Shown here in pieces: positions 51,797 to 62,164 of a DNA stretch of 64,000 nt (position 1 is the stretch's first letter; each line of letters opens with the position of its first letter). Source of the DNA: Streptomyces drozdowiczii. GTDB taxonomy: Bacteria > Actinomycetota > Actinomycetes > Streptomycetales > Streptomycetaceae. The notes beneath the pieces were generated by a model. That model was not told the origin of the DNA. It saw only the letters and a list, made by a program, of their open reading frames with translations, and did not search any database. The stretch lies in NCBI RefSeq assembly GCF_026167665.1, contig NZ_CP098740.1, positions 2,542,001-2,606,000 of the forward strand. The letters are read 5' to 3'. Made by a program: the position numbers and the translations under genes.

Positions 51797-53803
51797 TCAG
51801 GCCCCGCCGAGCGCGCGGGCCAGGGTCTCCGCGTCCGTCGTCGGGGCGTCGCAGACGAAGTGCCGGCAGACGTACGCGGTCGGCGCGCCGTCCGCCATCG
51901 GCCGGTCGGCCAGCAGTGGGAACTCCGCCCCGCCCGACTCCCCCGCCGCGACCACCGCGCCGGGCGCCCGCCCGAGCAGGGCCGTACGGTGCAGCTCCCC
52001 GCCGACCGGCCCGGCGACGGCCACCTCGCGCGGCCCGTCGAGCAGCGCCTCGGCCACCGCGAGCCCCCAGCCGATGAAGCGCGGGGCGCGCGGGCCCAGC
52101 GCCTTCACGACGCCCAGGGCCTCCTCGGCGGCGGTGCGGTGGGACTCGGAGCCGGTGTGCGCGGCGTACGAGAGGAGCGCACCGGCGGCGGCCGTCCAGC
52201 CGGCCGGAGTCGCGCTGTCGGTGGGGTCCTGGGGGCGGCGGATCAGCCGCTCCGCGTCGTCCGCGGTGTCGTAGAGCTGGCCGCCCTCGCCCCGGAAGTG
52301 CTGGAGCACGATGTCCAGCAGGAATCCGGCGAACTCCAGCCAGGCTCCCTCGCCGGTGACCCCGGCCAGCGCGAGGAAGCCCTCCGCGACGTCCCCGTAG
52401 TCCTCGAGCACCCCGGCGTGGTCCCCGGCGCGCCCGTCCTTCGACGTCCGCACGAGCCGGGCGACGGGGCCCATGTGCACCCGCACCAGCAGATCGGCGG
52501 CCTCGGTGGCCCGCTCGACCAGGTCCGGCCGGTCGAAGAAGGCGCCGGTCTCCGCGAGCGCGGCAATGGCGAGCCCGTTCCAGGCGGCGACGATCTTGTC
52601 GTCGCGGCCGGGGCGCGGGCGCTCGTCCCGGGCGGCGAGCAGCCGCTCCCGTACGCGGGCGGCGCGGGGGTCGTCGGGGTCGCCCGGCAGCTGGAGCACC
52701 GAGGAGCCCTCCTCGAAGGTGCCCTCCTCGGTCACCCCGAAGTGCTCGGCGGCGAACGCGGCGTCCTCCTCGCCCAGCACCTCCCGCAGCTGCTCCGGCG
52801 TCCACACGTAGTACGCGCCCTCGACGTGCTTGCCGTGCGCGTCCTCGCTGTCGGCGTCGAGCGCGGAGGCGAAGCCCCCTTCGGGCGTCCGCAGCTCGCG
52901 CACCATGAAGTCGGCGGTCTCCAGGGCCACCCGCCGGGCGAGTTCGGACCCGGTGGCCCGCCAGAGGTGGGCGTACACGCGGCAGAGCAGCGCGTTGTCG
53001 TACAGCATCTTCTCGAAGTGCGGGACGACCCAGTCCCGGTCCACGGCATACCGGGCGAACCCGCCGCCGAGCTGGTCGTAGATCCCGCCCCGGGCCATCG
53101 CCGCGCAGGTGTCGGCGGCCATCTGAAGGGCGCCGTCGGCCCCGGTGCGGGCGTGGTGCCGCAGCAGGAACTCCAGCACCATGGACGGCGGGAACTTGGG
53201 CGCCCCGCCGAACCCGGCCCGCTTCTCGTCGTAGTCCCGGGTCAGCCCGAGCAGCGCCTGCGCGAGCTCCGCCTCCCCGGGCGGCCCGTCGCCGCCGTGC
53301 GCGAGACTCCGCTCGGACAGGTCCCGCACGATCCGCCCGGCAACCTCCCCGACCTCGTCGCGCCGGTCGGTCCAGGCAGCGGTGACCCCTTCGAGCACCT
53401 GCCGGAAGGAGGGCATCCCGTGTCGCGCCTCGGGCGGGAAGTAGGTCCCGAAGTAGAACGGCTCCGCATCCGCGGTGAGAAACACGGTCATGGGCCACCC
53501 GCCCTGCCCGGTGGCCGCCTGCACCGCCTCCATGTACACCGCATCCACATCGGGCCGCTCCTCACGGTCCACCTTGACGGACACGAAGTGCGCGTTCATG
53601 TACGCAGCGGTCGCCTCGTCCTCGAACGACTCGTGCGCCATGACATGGCACCAGTGGCAGGACGAGTACCCCACGCTCAACAGCACGGGCACATCCCGCC
53701 GCCGGGCCTCCTCGAACGCCTCGGGCGACCAGGGCCACCAGTCGACCGGATTGTCAGCATGCTGAAGCAGATACGGCGAGGTCACACCAGCCAACCGGTT
53801 CAT
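51797..53803 (-). CDS. DUF255/YyaL thioredoxin-fold protein
   Basis: A 668-residue cytoplasmic protein. Residues 1-160 are a thioredoxin-like DUF255 domain ([37 protein letters not shown] with Cxx[14 protein letters not shown]). The remainder is an alpha/alpha toroid like N-acylglucosamine epimerases ([49 protein letters not shown]). The reaction is unknown; fusion with the sugar-epimerase-like toroid is the standard YyaL/spermatogenesis-associated 20 arrangement. ATG 53803 has GAGAGG upstream. Confidence 0.94.
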   Translation of the reverse strand: MNRLAGVTSPYLLQHADNPVDWWPWSPEAFEEARRRDVPVLLSVGYSSCHWCHVMAHESFEDEATAAYMNAHFVSVKVDREERPDVDAVYMEAVQAATGQGGWPMTVFLTADAEPFYFGTYFPPEARHGMPSFRQVLEGVTAAWTDRRDEVGEVAGRIVRDLSERSLAHGGDGPPGEAELAQALLGLTRDYDEKRAGFGGAPKFPPSMVLEFLLRHHARTGADGALQMAADTCAAMARGGIYDQLGGGFARYAVDRDWVVPHFEKMLYDNALLCRVYAHLWRATGSELARRVALETADFMVRELRTPEGGFASALDADSEDAHGKHVEGAYYVWTPEQLREVLGEEDAAFAAEHFGVTEEGTFEEGSSVLQLPGDPDDPRAARVRERLLAARDERPRPGRDDKIVAAWNGLAIAALAETGAFFDRPDLVERATEAADLLVRVHMGPVARLVRTSKDGRAGDHAGVLEDYGDVAEGFLALAGVTGEGAWLEFAGFLLDIVLQHFRGEGGQLYDTADDAERLIRRPQDPTDSATPAGWTAAAGALLSYAAHTGSESHRTAAEEALGVVKALGPRAPRFIGWGLAVAEALLDGPREVAVAGPVGGELHRTALLGRAPGAVVAAGESGGAEFPLLADRPMADGAPTAYVCRHFVCDAPTTDAETLARALGGA

Positions 53804-53985
53804 ACGAGCCAGCCTCTCACAGTGCCCCACGCCGACATGGGGACCTCACAGAGGCGGGATGTTCCCCGGCACGGTGAGGGCCACCGCGCCCTTCTCCAGC
53901 ACCGAAGCCGCCAGGGCCGCGGTTCACACCCGATTCACACCGTCCGCCGACCCGCACGGAACGGTCCCGCGGCACGCTGCCGGGT

Positions 53986-55392
53986 ATGGGAAGGACACTC
54001 GACACCAGGGCACACGTCACGCGTCTGCTGCAACGTACGGGCTTCGGTGCGGGCCCGGACGCCGTGGACGCGGCGGAGAAGTGGGGGTTCGAGGCGACCC
54101 TGGAACGCGTGCTCGGGGCGGGGCACGACGCCGGTGCCGAGGCGACGCCCGCGCCCGAGCCGGGGCCGCTGCCTCCGCGCAACAGCAAGCGGAAGGAGAA
54201 GGAGAAGAAGGCCGCCGGCTCACCGGAACCGGCGCCCCGTGCGTCGGACACCGCGAAGGAGCCGAAGAACGACCCCGTACGCAAGAAGTACCGGGAGGAG
54301 CTGCGCCGGCAGCGGGCCGAGGCCACGCACTGGTGGCTGGAGCGCATGGTGGCCGCCGAGCGGCCGTGGACCGAGAAGCGCACCCTGTTGTGGCACAACC
54401 ACTGGGCTACGTCCATCCAGAAGGTGAAGTCCGGGGCCGCGATGCTCCAGCAGAACGAGACGCTGCGCCGGCTCGGCGGGGGCGATTTCCGGACGCTGGC
54501 CCGTGCCATGGTCGTCGATCCCGCCCTGATGGTGTGGCTGGACGCCGACGGCAGCACCGCGAAGGCGCCCAACGAGAACCTCGGCCGCGAGCTCATGGAG
54601 CTGTTCGTGCTCGGTGTCGGCAACTACACGGAGACCGACGTGCGCCAAGCCGCCGCCGCCCTCACCGGCTGGACCCTCGACCGGCACAGCACGCCGTGGA
54701 AGGCCCGGTTCCGGCCGGGCCGCCACGACCAGGGACGGCAGACGGTCGTCGGGGAGACCGCCGACTTCTCGGCCCGCACCCTCATCGACCACCTGGTGAG
54801 CCTGCCGGACTCGCACGCACATGTGGCCGGCCGCATGTGGGGCGCGCTGGTGAGCAACGAGAACAAGCCGTCGAAGACGGCCCTGGCGCGCATCACCGAG
54901 GCGTACGGGGCGAGCCGCGACACCACCGCGATGTTCCGGGCGATGTTCACCGACGACGCCTTCGCGGACCCCGCGAACGTGCTGGTCAAGCAGCCGGTCG
55001 AGTACGTCGTGGGCAGCCTCAGGGCACTCGGCGTACGCCCCTCCAAGCTGCCGGACAAGGCCCGCGAGCAGTTGCTGACGCGCACCCTCGCGGGGCTCGG
55101 TCAGGTGCCGTTCGCGCCGGAGAGCGTGGGCGGCTGGCCGGCCGGCGCCGCGTGGCTGACGACGTCGGCGGCGCAGGTGCGGATCGGCTTCGCGCAGGGA
55201 CTCGTCAAGCACGCCGATCTCGGCGATGTGGAGGACGCTCCGGCGAAGGAGCGGCCCGATCTCCTCGCCCGCGTGCTCGGCGTCGGCGCCTGGGGCGATG
55301 CCACCAGGGGCGTGCTGAACGCCGCCGCGCGCGACCCGCACAAGGTGACGGCGCTCGCGCTGACCGCGCCCGAACATCTCGTACTGAGCTGA
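53986..55392 (+). CDS. DUF1800 domain protein
   Basis: A 468-residue protein of the DUF1800 (PA-family) type. Landmarks are HVTRLLQRTGFGAGPDAVDAAEKWGF, LLWHNHWATSIQKVK, NENLGRELMELFVLGVGNYTETDVRQAAAALTGW and FADPANVLVKQPVEYVVGSLRALG. A Lys/Glu-rich insertion lies at about 63-98. No signal peptide is visible. It is 20 bases before the DUF1501 gene, its usual partner; the pair is thought to form an exported complex or enzyme, but function is not established. Confidence 0.92.
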   Translation: MGRTLDTRAHVTRLLQRTGFGAGPDAVDAAEKWGFEATLERVLGAGHDAGAEATPAPEPGPLPPRNSKRKEKEKKAAGSPEPAPRASDTAKEPKNDPVRKKYREELRRQRAEATHWWLERMVAAERPWTEKRTLLWHNHWATSIQKVKSGAAMLQQNETLRRLGGGDFRTLARAMVVDPALMVWLDADGSTAKAPNENLGRELMELFVLGVGNYTETDVRQAAAALTGWTLDRHSTPWKARFRPGRHDQGRQTVVGETADFSARTLIDHLVSLPDSHAHVAGRMWGALVSNENKPSKTALARITEAYGASRDTTAMFRAMFTDDAFADPANVLVKQPVEYVVGSLRALGVRPSKLPDKAREQLLTRTLAGLGQVPFAPESVGGWPAGAAWLTTSAAQVRIGFAQGLVKHADLGDVEDAPAKERPDLLARVLGVGAWGDATRGVLNAAARDPHKVTALALTAPEHLVLS

Positions 55393-55412
55393 ATCCGAAG
55401 GAGACGGAGCCC

Positions 55413-56660
55413 GTGGACACATGGAGCCGACGCAAGTTCCTGACCGCGAGCGGCGTCGCCGGAGGCGTCGCGCTCGCCGGCGGGGCGACCGCTTGGGGCG
55501 TGAGCGAGCTGCTCGCCACCGGATCGTCCGCAGGCGGCGACAGCGAAGCCTCGACGCTGGTGCTCGTCACCCTCTACGGGGGCAACGACGGCCTCAACAC
55601 CCTGGTGCCGGCGGCCGATCCGCACTACCGCGACCTGCGCGGCGCTCTCGCGTACGACGAGGGCGAGGTGCTGCCGCTGGGCGAGGGGCTCGGCCTCAAC
55701 CCGGGGATGAAGGGCCTGAAGAAGCTCTGGGACGACAAGCGGCTCGCGGTCGTCCGAGGTGTCTCGTACCCGAAGCCCGACCACAGCCACTTCCGCTCGA
55801 TGGCGATCTGGCAGACCGCGTCGCCGTCCGGGCCCGTGCCCTCCGGCTGGCTGGGCCGCTGGCTCGACCACGAGGGCGGCGGGGACCCGCTCAGGGCGGT
55901 GTCCGTGGGGGCGACGCTGCCGCCGCTGATGGCCGGGGAGACGACGGCGGGCGCGGCGGTCCGGCTCGGCGGCAAGAAGCTGCCCGACGCCTGGCAGCGG
56001 GCCTGTACGGAACTGGCCCGCGTCGACAAGGACGCGCACCCGCTGCTGCGCCGGGCCGGCGCCTCGCTCGCCGATCTGGCGAAGGTGTCGACGGCCTTCG
56101 ACGGCAGCCGGATGACCGACCGGGAGGATCCGAACGAGCCGCGCGACGAGGACGACGGCAACGACGGCGCCTCGGCGGGCGGCCAGGGCGAGCTGGGCGC
56201 TCAACTGGACGTGGTGGCCAAGGCGATCGAGGCGGGCGTCTCCACCCGTGCGTACAGCGTGAGCCTGGGCGGCTTCGACACGCACGCCAACGAGAAGGCG
56301 ACCCAGTCCCGGCTGCTCGGGCAGCTCGACAAGGACCTCACCGCCTTCCTGGAGCGCGTACGCGGGACGCAGGCGGGCCGGAAGGTCGTCGTCGCCGTCT
56401 ACTCGGAGTTCGGGCGGCGCCCCAAGGCCAACGCCAATCAGGGCACCGACCACGGCACGGCGGGCCCGGTCTTCGTGCTGGGCGATCCGGTCCAGGGCGG
56501 GTTCTACGGCGACCAGCCGAGCCTCACCGACCTGACGGACGACGACCTCCGCGTCACGACCGACTTCCGGGACGTGTACGCCACCCTGCTCCACGGCGTC
56601 CTCGACACCGACCCCGGCAAGGTCCTCGACGGACACGACACGACGCTCGCGTTCCTGTGA
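55413..56660 (+). CDS. DUF1501 domain protein, Tat-exported
   Basis: A 415-residue protein with a Tat signal (SRRKFLTASGVAGGVALAGG). The sulfatase/alkaline-phosphatase-like fold of DUF1501 is seen in LVLVTLYGGNDGLNTLVPAADPHY, SYPKPDHSHFRSMAIWQTA, YSVSLGGFDTHANEKATQSRLLGQLDKDL, YSEFGRRPKANANQGTDHGTAGPVFVLG. A Tat route implies folding or cofactor loading in the cytoplasm. GTG 55413 has GGAG ten bases upstream. Probably an operon with the DUF1800 gene. Confidence 0.93.
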   Translation: MDTWSRRKFLTASGVAGGVALAGGATAWGVSELLATGSSAGGDSEASTLVLVTLYGGNDGLNTLVPAADPHYRDLRGALAYDEGEVLPLGEGLGLNPGMKGLKKLWDDKRLAVVRGVSYPKPDHSHFRSMAIWQTASPSGPVPSGWLGRWLDHEGGGDPLRAVSVGATLPPLMAGETTAGAAVRLGGKKLPDAWQRACTELARVDKDAHPLLRRAGASLADLAKVSTAFDGSRMTDREDPNEPRDEDDGNDGASAGGQGELGAQLDVVAKAIEAGVSTRAYSVSLGGFDTHANEKATQSRLLGQLDKDLTAFLERVRGTQAGRKVVVAVYSEFGRRPKANANQGTDHGTAGPVFVLGDPVQGGFYGDQPSLTDLTDDDLRVTTDFRDVYATLLHGVLDTDPGKVLDGHDTTLAFL

Positions 56661-58061
56661 TCACCGGTGGTGCGCCGTCACCGGCAGGCGGACACGCACC
56701 CGGGTGCCCTCACCGGGCCTACTCGTGACCTCCACCGTGCCCCCATGGGCCTCGGCCACCGCCGCGACGATCGCCAGGCCGAGGCCGCTGCCCTCACCGC
56801 TGTGGGCGGGCGACGCGCGGTAGAAGCGGTCGCACACGCGGGGCAGGGCTTCGGCGGCGATGCCGGGGCCGGTGTCCTCCACCGTCAGCAGGGCCTCCCC
56901 GCCGTCGTCCGCGCGCCGCACCGCAACCCGTGCCGGGGTGCCGTCCGGCGTGTGGTTGCGTACGTTCGCCAGCAGGTTGTCGACCACGCGGCGCAGCTGC
57001 TCGGCGTCCCCGCGGACGACGACGCCCGGCTCGACGGCGACCGTCAGCGGTGATCCGGGGGCGACGACCCGGGCGGCGGACACCGCGTCACGGGCGATCG
57101 CGGCCAGATCGGCGTCGTCCCTTGCGCGCGCGGGCACGGCGTCCAGGCGGGCGAGCAGGAGGAGGTCGTCGACCAGGCGGCGCATCCGCAGGGCCTCGGT
57201 GGTGATGCCGTGCATCGCGCTGTCGCGTTGCGCGGGAAGGGCCAGGACCCCCTGGTGGTGCAGGTCGGCGTAGCCGAGCACCGCGGTCAGGGGGGTGCGC
57301 AGCTCGTGCGAGGCGTCGGCGACGAACCGGCGGAGCCGGTCCTGGGCGGCCCGCTGCCCGGCCAGCATGGTGTTCAGGGCGAGGCCGAGGCGCCCGACCT
57401 CGGTGTCCGCGTCGGCGGGCGCGACCCGGCCGGTGCGGTCCCCGGCCGCGATGGCGTCCGCGTCGGCGGCCATGGCCTCCAGCGGGCGCAGGCCCCGGCG
57501 CAGGATCCACAGTCCGCCTCCCGCGAGGAGGATCAGGGCGCCTCCGGTCGCCGCGCACTCGATCAGGAGCAGGCGGCGCAGCGTGCCCCGCACCTGGTCG
57601 AGCGGTGTCGCCACGATCAGCGTGCCGCGACCCGGGACCCGGGCGGTGAGCAGCCGGTAGTCGGGTCCGCCGGGACGGGCCGGGCCGACGGTGACCGGGG
57701 TGCCGCGGCCCGCCTTCGGCAGCGGCTTCGGCAGCTCCGGCGCCGCGTCGGCGGGGTCGCGCAGGCGGGGCACGAGCTCCCGTACCGTGCCGTCGGGCCT
57801 GCGGAGCTGGAGGTAGAACTCGGAGGCGCCGAGGAGGCGGACGTCGTTGCCGAGCCGCGCGTCCGCGCCGGGCTCCGCGAGCTGGTGCGCCACGCGTCCG
57901 CGTACCGCGCGCAGGGTGACGTCGGCGTCCGCGGTGAGGTAGCCGCGCAGTGCCCCGTAGACGACCGCGTCGAGGGCGACGAGGGCCACCGCCGCCGTCG
58001 CCAGCAGGGTGAGTACGAGTCGTCCGCGCAGCGAGCGGGGGCGCCGCCGGCCGACGGTCAC
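56661..58061 (-). CDS. Sensor histidine kinase
   Basis: A 466-residue membrane kinase: helix 1 (LVLTLLATAAVALVALDAVVYG), an extracellular sensor of about 130 residues, helix 2 (LLIECAATGGALILLAGGGLWIL), HAMP, then the HisKA domain with His in FVADASHELRTPLTAVLGY. The ATPase has VVDNLLANVRNHTPDG (N box), VEDTGPGIAAE (G1) and GEGSGLGLAIV (G2). GTG 58061 overlaps the regulator stop by four bases (GTGA), so the two are coupled. The signal is unknown. Confidence 0.94.
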   Translation of the reverse strand: MTVGRRRPRSLRGRLVLTLLATAAVALVALDAVVYGALRGYLTADADVTLRAVRGRVAHQLAEPGADARLGNDVRLLGASEFYLQLRRPDGTVRELVPRLRDPADAAPELPKPLPKAGRGTPVTVGPARPGGPDYRLLTARVPGRGTLIVATPLDQVRGTLRRLLLIECAATGGALILLAGGGLWILRRGLRPLEAMAADADAIAAGDRTGRVAPADADTEVGRLGLALNTMLAGQRAAQDRLRRFVADASHELRTPLTAVLGYADLHHQGVLALPAQRDSAMHGITTEALRMRRLVDDLLLLARLDAVPARARDDADLAAIARDAVSAARVVAPGSPLTVAVEPGVVVRGDAEQLRRVVDNLLANVRNHTPDGTPARVAVRRADDGGEALLTVEDTGPGIAAEALPRVCDRFYRASPAHSGEGSGLGLAIVAAVAEAHGGTVEVTSRPGEGTRVRVRLPVTAHHR

Positions 58062-58762
58062 GGTGTCCCCGGGTCGCGCAGGATGTATCCGATGCCGCGC
58101 CTGGTCTCGATCAGGGGCGGGCCGAGCGCGTCCAGCTTCCGGCGCAGGTAGGAGATGTACGTCTTCACGACGCCCGGGTCGCCGTCGCCGAAGTCCCATA
58201 CGTGTTCGAGGAGTTGTTCGTGGGTGAGGACGCGGCCCCGATGGGTCAGCAGGTGGTGCAGCAGGCGGTACTCGGTCGGTGAGAGGTCGACACGGCGGCC
58301 GGCCCGCCGTACCTCGTAGGTGGCGGTGTCCACTTCGAGGTCGGCGCAGCGCAGCACCTGCTCCGGTGACCGGCCTTCGCCCCTGCGCAGCACCGCCCGC
58401 ACCCGTGCGGCCACTTCCGCGAGGCGGAACGGCTTGGTGATGTAGTCGTCGGCGCCCAGGTCGAGCCCGTCCACGACGTCCGTGCCGCTCTCCCTGGCGG
58501 TGAGGAAGACGACCGGCACCGTCGAACCGCCCTGCCGCAGCCGTCGTACGACGTCGAATCCGTCGAGGTCGGGAAGCATGACGTCGAGCAGCACGAGATG
58601 CGGATCGTGCGCGCGGGCCGCCGCGAGGGCCGCCCGGCCGGTGGTCGCCTCGGTGACCTCGTAGCCGAGGAATCTCAGCGAGGTGGCCAGCACGTCGAGA
58701 ATGGCCGGCTCGTCGTCCACGACGAGCAGCCGAAGGCCCCGCGCCTCGTCCGGTGTGCTCAT
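58058..58762 (-). CDS. OmpR/PhoB-family response regulator
   Basis: A 234-residue regulator. The receiver has LLVVDDEPAIL, the phospho-acceptor Asp in LVLLDVMLPDLDGFD, VVFLTARES and the Lys in DYITKPFRLAE. The C-terminal winged helix reads LSPTEYRLLHHLLTHRGRVLTHEQLLEHVWDF and VKTYISYLRRKLD. It is the partner of the overlapping histidine kinase, of the MtrA/TrcR/PhoP kind. Divergent from the STAND ATPase gene. Confidence 0.95.
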   Translation of the reverse strand: MSTPDEARGLRLLVVDDEPAILDVLATSLRFLGYEVTEATTGRAALAAARAHDPHLVLLDVMLPDLDGFDVVRRLRQGGSTVPVVFLTARESGTDVVDGLDLGADDYITKPFRLAEVAARVRAVLRRGEGRSPEQVLRCADLEVDTATYEVRRAGRRVDLSPTEYRLLHHLLTHRGRVLTHEQLLEHVWDFGDGDPGVVKTYISYLRRKLDALGPPLIETRRGIGYILRDPGTP

Positions 58763-58898
58763 GAACGGCCATCCTGGCATCCGCTGTCGGTGACCCTTCC
58801 CCGGGTGCCCGCTCCGCCCGCCCGCATCCCCTCGCGCCCGCGCCCCCGACCGACGACACTGGTACCTCGCGACCACCGGAGCCGGAGGGGGACGACAG

Positions 58899-61800
58899 AT
58901 GCGGATGCGGGACGGTCACCGGGCCGACGCGGAACGGGCGTTGGTACGGGCCGTGGAGGAAGAGGCACGGCGCAGTGGCGGGCGGACGGATGCGGCCGTG
59001 CTGCTGCCCAGGGCGCGGGCTTCCCTCGACACCATCGCGGAGGGCGCGGCGGAGGAGTACGCGGCGTATGTGCAGGCGCTCGACGCCTCGGCGGGCGGGC
59101 AGCGGTTCAGCCGGGAGAGCATGGCGACGCCGTTACTGGTGACCGGTGTCGCCGCCGCAGCGGCCTTCGGCGCCGACGTGGCGCTCGGCACGGCGTCCGG
59201 GCTCGCGCTCGGCGCGGGCGCGGTCGTCGCCGTGGCGGGGGCCACCGCGACGGTCGCCAAGGCCACCGCCTCGCACCGGCCGGCCGCCGAAACGGCCGGC
59301 CGGGCGGACCAGCTGCGGCTGCAATGGCTGGCCGCCCTGGACGTACGGGGCATACGCCCGTTCCTCGACCAGCAGCGGATGCTCGCCGCCACCACCCGGG
59401 CCCCGGCGAAGAAGGCCGCCGCCAAGGCGCGCACACCGCTGCGCGGCGGGGACCGCAGCGCGGCGGCGCGGATGCGGTCGCTCCTGGAGCAGTCGTTCGG
59501 CCATCTCCCGGCTGCCGACGGGCTGTTCGCGGGGCGCCGGGCCGAACTGGCCCGCATCGCCCAGTGGGTGCACGCGGCCCGCGCGTCGACCGAGACCAAG
59601 CCGACCGTCGTCGTGCTGCACGGTCCCCCGGGCGCCGGGCGCACCACGCTCGCCGTGCGGGCGGCGCACGAGCTGAAGGACCAGTTCAAGGGCGCGTGCG
59701 TGGTGGACCTGCGCGGTGACGCGGAGGGCGAGGCACCGCTGCCGACCCGGGACGCGCTGCTGCATCTGCTGAACCGGCTGGGCGCGCCCCGCGAGCAGCT
59801 GCTGTTCCGGGACAGCGCCTCCGCCGAGCAGCAGGTGCGCCGGCTCGGCGAGCTGTACCACCAGCATCTGACGGGCACCGCCGTGACGATCGTCCTGGAC
59901 GACGCCCGGGACGCGGAGCAGGTTGCCACGCTGATCCCGGAGCGCTCCGACAGCCTGGTCCTGGTCACCGCCCGCGAGCCGCTGGAGCTGCCCGATTCGC
60001 TGCCCGCCTGGGTGCACCGGCTGGAGGTCGGGGCCCTCGATCCGGGCGGCGCGGAGGAGCTGCTGCGCGGGGTGTCGCAGGAGGCCGAGCCGGGTCCGTA
60101 CGACTATCCGTCCAGCGAGGCGATCACCGAGCTGTGCGGCGGGCTGCCGCTGGCCCTGCGCGTCGCCGGTTCGGCGCTCGGGGCGCGTACGGCGGACGTG
60201 CTGGCCGCCGACCTCGCCGCCTACGGCCCGGTGCCGCCCGTCGAGCGCGCCCTGTGGCTGCGCTACACCGACCAGTCCGAGCAGGCCAGGCGGCTGCTGC
60301 GGCGGCTCGCGCTGGCGGGCCGGGCGAGCCTGGGCGCGGCGGCGGCCGCGGCGCTGCTCTCCGCCGACGAGCAGGAGGCCGGCCGGCTGCTGACGGCGCT
60401 GTCCGGGGCCGGGCTGCTCGACCACGTACGCGGCTCCCGCTACCGGCTGCACGACCTGGTACGCGGCTTCGCCCTGGCCCGGCTGCTGGACGAGGAGGAG
60501 CCGGCCGAGCGCGCCGCCGCGCAGGAGCGGCTGATCGCGAACTACGCGGAGCTGGCCGGTGCGGTGATCCGGATGGTGGACGGCAAGATGTCGACCCGGG
60601 CCGGCCAGTTCGGCTCGCACGGCTTCAGCTCGCTGGACGCGGCCCTGCGCTGGCTGGACGACGAGTCGAGCTTCATCACCTCCGCCCTGCGGCACGCGGA
60701 GGGCGTCGACCAGGCTGCGGTGCTCGCCCTGCTCGGCGCGCTGTGCGACTACTGCCTGCTGCGCGGCGACCTCTACCGGCTGGGCGAGATCAGCGAGCTG
60801 TCCCAGGCGGTCGACCAGGGGCTGCTCGAACGGTCGGTTCGCTGGCGTACGGGCATCGCGGCCCGGCAACTGGGCGAGCTGGACAAGGCCCGCACCACGC
60901 TGTCCTCCGTCGTCGGCCTGTACCGGGAGGCGCAGAACGACTCCGGTACGGCGCTGGCGCTGTGCTCCCTCGGCATCACGCTGCACCACCAGGGCAATCT
61001 GACCGAGGCGGCGGCCCGGCTCCGCGAGGCGATGGAGCTCCAGCTCGCCGCCGGGCAGGACGCGGACCGGGCCTGGTCGCTGCACGCGCTGGCCGCCGTC
61101 GAACGCGACCGGGGCAACTTGGCCGAGGCGGTGGCCCTGCTGGACACCGCGCTCACCCTGCACCGCGAGGGCGAGTCGCTGCACGGCGAGGCGTGGACGC
61201 GGTTCCAGTCGGGCCAGGTCCGGCTGCGCCTGGGTGAGGTGGAGGAGGCCGAGACCGCCCTGCGCGCCGCCCTCGATCTGTACGGGCGGACCCGGGACGA
61301 GCGCGGCACGGCGTGGGCGACGACCCAGCTGGCCCGGGCCCGGCTGCTGGACGGCGAACCGGGCGCGGCGGTCGAGCAGCTGGCCGGCGCCCTGGCCCGC
61401 CACCGGGACAACGAGGACGCGCGCGGCGAGGCGTGGACCCTGTACTACCTGGGCCAGGCGCTGGAGGAGACCGGCGACACGGTGGAGGCCGTACGGCAGC
61501 TGGAGCGGGCCCGGACGATGTTCTCGCGGATGCGCGATGTCTACGGTCTGGCGTGCGCCCGGCACCACTCGGGGCGCGTCACCCGGGATCAGCGGGCCGC
61601 CCAGACGGGCAACCTGCGCAATTCCGGCTTCGCCCGCCAGCTGCTGGCCGACGCCCGGGCGGACTTCCGGCGCATCGGGGTCGCCCACGGCGAGGCGTGG
61701 ACCTGCCTGGACCTCGCGCTGATCGACGCGGGCAACCAGCGGACGCCCCAGGCCCTCGGGCTGTGCGACGAGGCGGTCGCCCTGTTCGAGTCGTACGGGG

Positions 61801-62099
61801 ACGCGCGCGGCGCCGACTGGGCGCGCTTCCTGCGCTGCACGCTGCTGCCGTACGCCTCACCGGGCGGCGTCGAGGTGGGCACGGTGGTCGCCCAGCAGGA
61901 GCTGGCCGAACTGCGCGCGTCCGGCCACCCGGCCAGGGACCCCAAGGTGGACGACTGCGCGGACACGTACCGGGTGGTCCTGGACCGCGGCGCGGACCTG
62001 GAAACGGGCTGGCAGGCGTGGTCGCTGCACCTGGTCCCGTCCCGCCGGACGCGGGAGATCATGGGGGTGGCGGTCCATTCGAGCCCGCCCGGCGATTGA
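58899..62099 (+). CDS. STAND-type (NB-ARC-like) ATPase with TPR array
   Basis: A 1066-residue protein. Residues about 1-75 are charged; 76-125 hold two Gly/Ala-rich hydrophobic stretches (LLVTGVAAAAAFGADVALG and LALGAGAVVAVAGATATV), perhaps membrane-seeking. The NTPase (about 215-490) has P-loop GPPGAGRTT (242-250), where Arg248 stands in place of Lys, Walker B VTIVLDDARD and GLPLALRVAGSALGA. About 640-1000 is a TPR array (GITLHHQGNLTEAAARLREAM type). There is no SARP DNA-binding domain. GGAGGGGG precedes ATG 58899. It may be a signalling hub that assembles on ligand binding; partner unknown. Confidence 0.88.
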   Translation: MRMRDGHRADAERALVRAVEEEARRSGGRTDAAVLLPRARASLDTIAEGAAEEYAAYVQALDASAGGQRFSRESMATPLLVTGVAAAAAFGADVALGTASGLALGAGAVVAVAGATATVAKATASHRPAAETAGRADQLRLQWLAALDVRGIRPFLDQQRMLAATTRAPAKKAAAKARTPLRGGDRSAAARMRSLLEQSFGHLPAADGLFAGRRAELARIAQWVHAARASTETKPTVVVLHGPPGAGRTTLAVRAAHELKDQFKGACVVDLRGDAEGEAPLPTRDALLHLLNRLGAPREQLLFRDSASAEQQVRRLGELYHQHLTGTAVTIVLDDARDAEQVATLIPERSDSLVLVTAREPLELPDSLPAWVHRLEVGALDPGGAEELLRGVSQEAEPGPYDYPSSEAITELCGGLPLALRVAGSALGARTADVLAADLAAYGPVPPVERALWLRYTDQSEQARRLLRRLALAGRASLGAAAAAALLSADEQEAGRLLTALSGAGLLDHVRGSRYRLHDLVRGFALARLLDEEEPAERAAAQERLIANYAELAGAVIRMVDGKMSTRAGQFGSHGFSSLDAALRWLDDESSFITSALRHAEGVDQAAVLALLGALCDYCLLRGDLYRLGEISELSQAVDQGLLERSVRWRTGIAARQLGELDKARTTLSSVVGLYREAQNDSGTALALCSLGITLHHQGNLTEAAARLREAMELQLAAGQDADRAWSLHALAAVERDRGNLAEAVALLDTALTLHREGESLHGEAWTRFQSGQVRLRLGEVEEAETALRAALDLYGRTRDERGTAWATTQLARARLLDGEPGAAVEQLAGALARHRDNEDARGEAWTLYYLGQALEETGDTVEAVRQLERARTMFSRMRDVYGLACARHHSGRVTRDQRAAQTGNLRNSGFARQLLADARADFRRIGVAHGEAWTCLDLALIDAGNQRTPQALGLCDEAVALFESYGDARGADWARFLRCTLLPYASPGGVEVGTVVAQQELAELRASGHPARDPKVDDCADTYRVVLDRGADLETGWQAWSLHLVPSRRTREIMGVAVHSSPPGD

Positions 62100-62123
62100 G
62101 GACATCTTCTCGCCGGACGACGG

Positions 62124-62159
62124 CGGCGGCGGGGCAACGCCCGTGAGCACCCCGCCCCG
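62124..62159. terminator. Bidirectional hairpin terminator
   Basis: A 9-bp stem (CGGCGGGGC 62124-62132 with 62151-62159) between the convergent STAND ATPase and small membrane protein genes. A truncated copy of the intergenic repeat (about 62081-62101) overlaps the STAND stop. Confidence 0.65.
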
Positions 62160-62164
62160 CCGTC

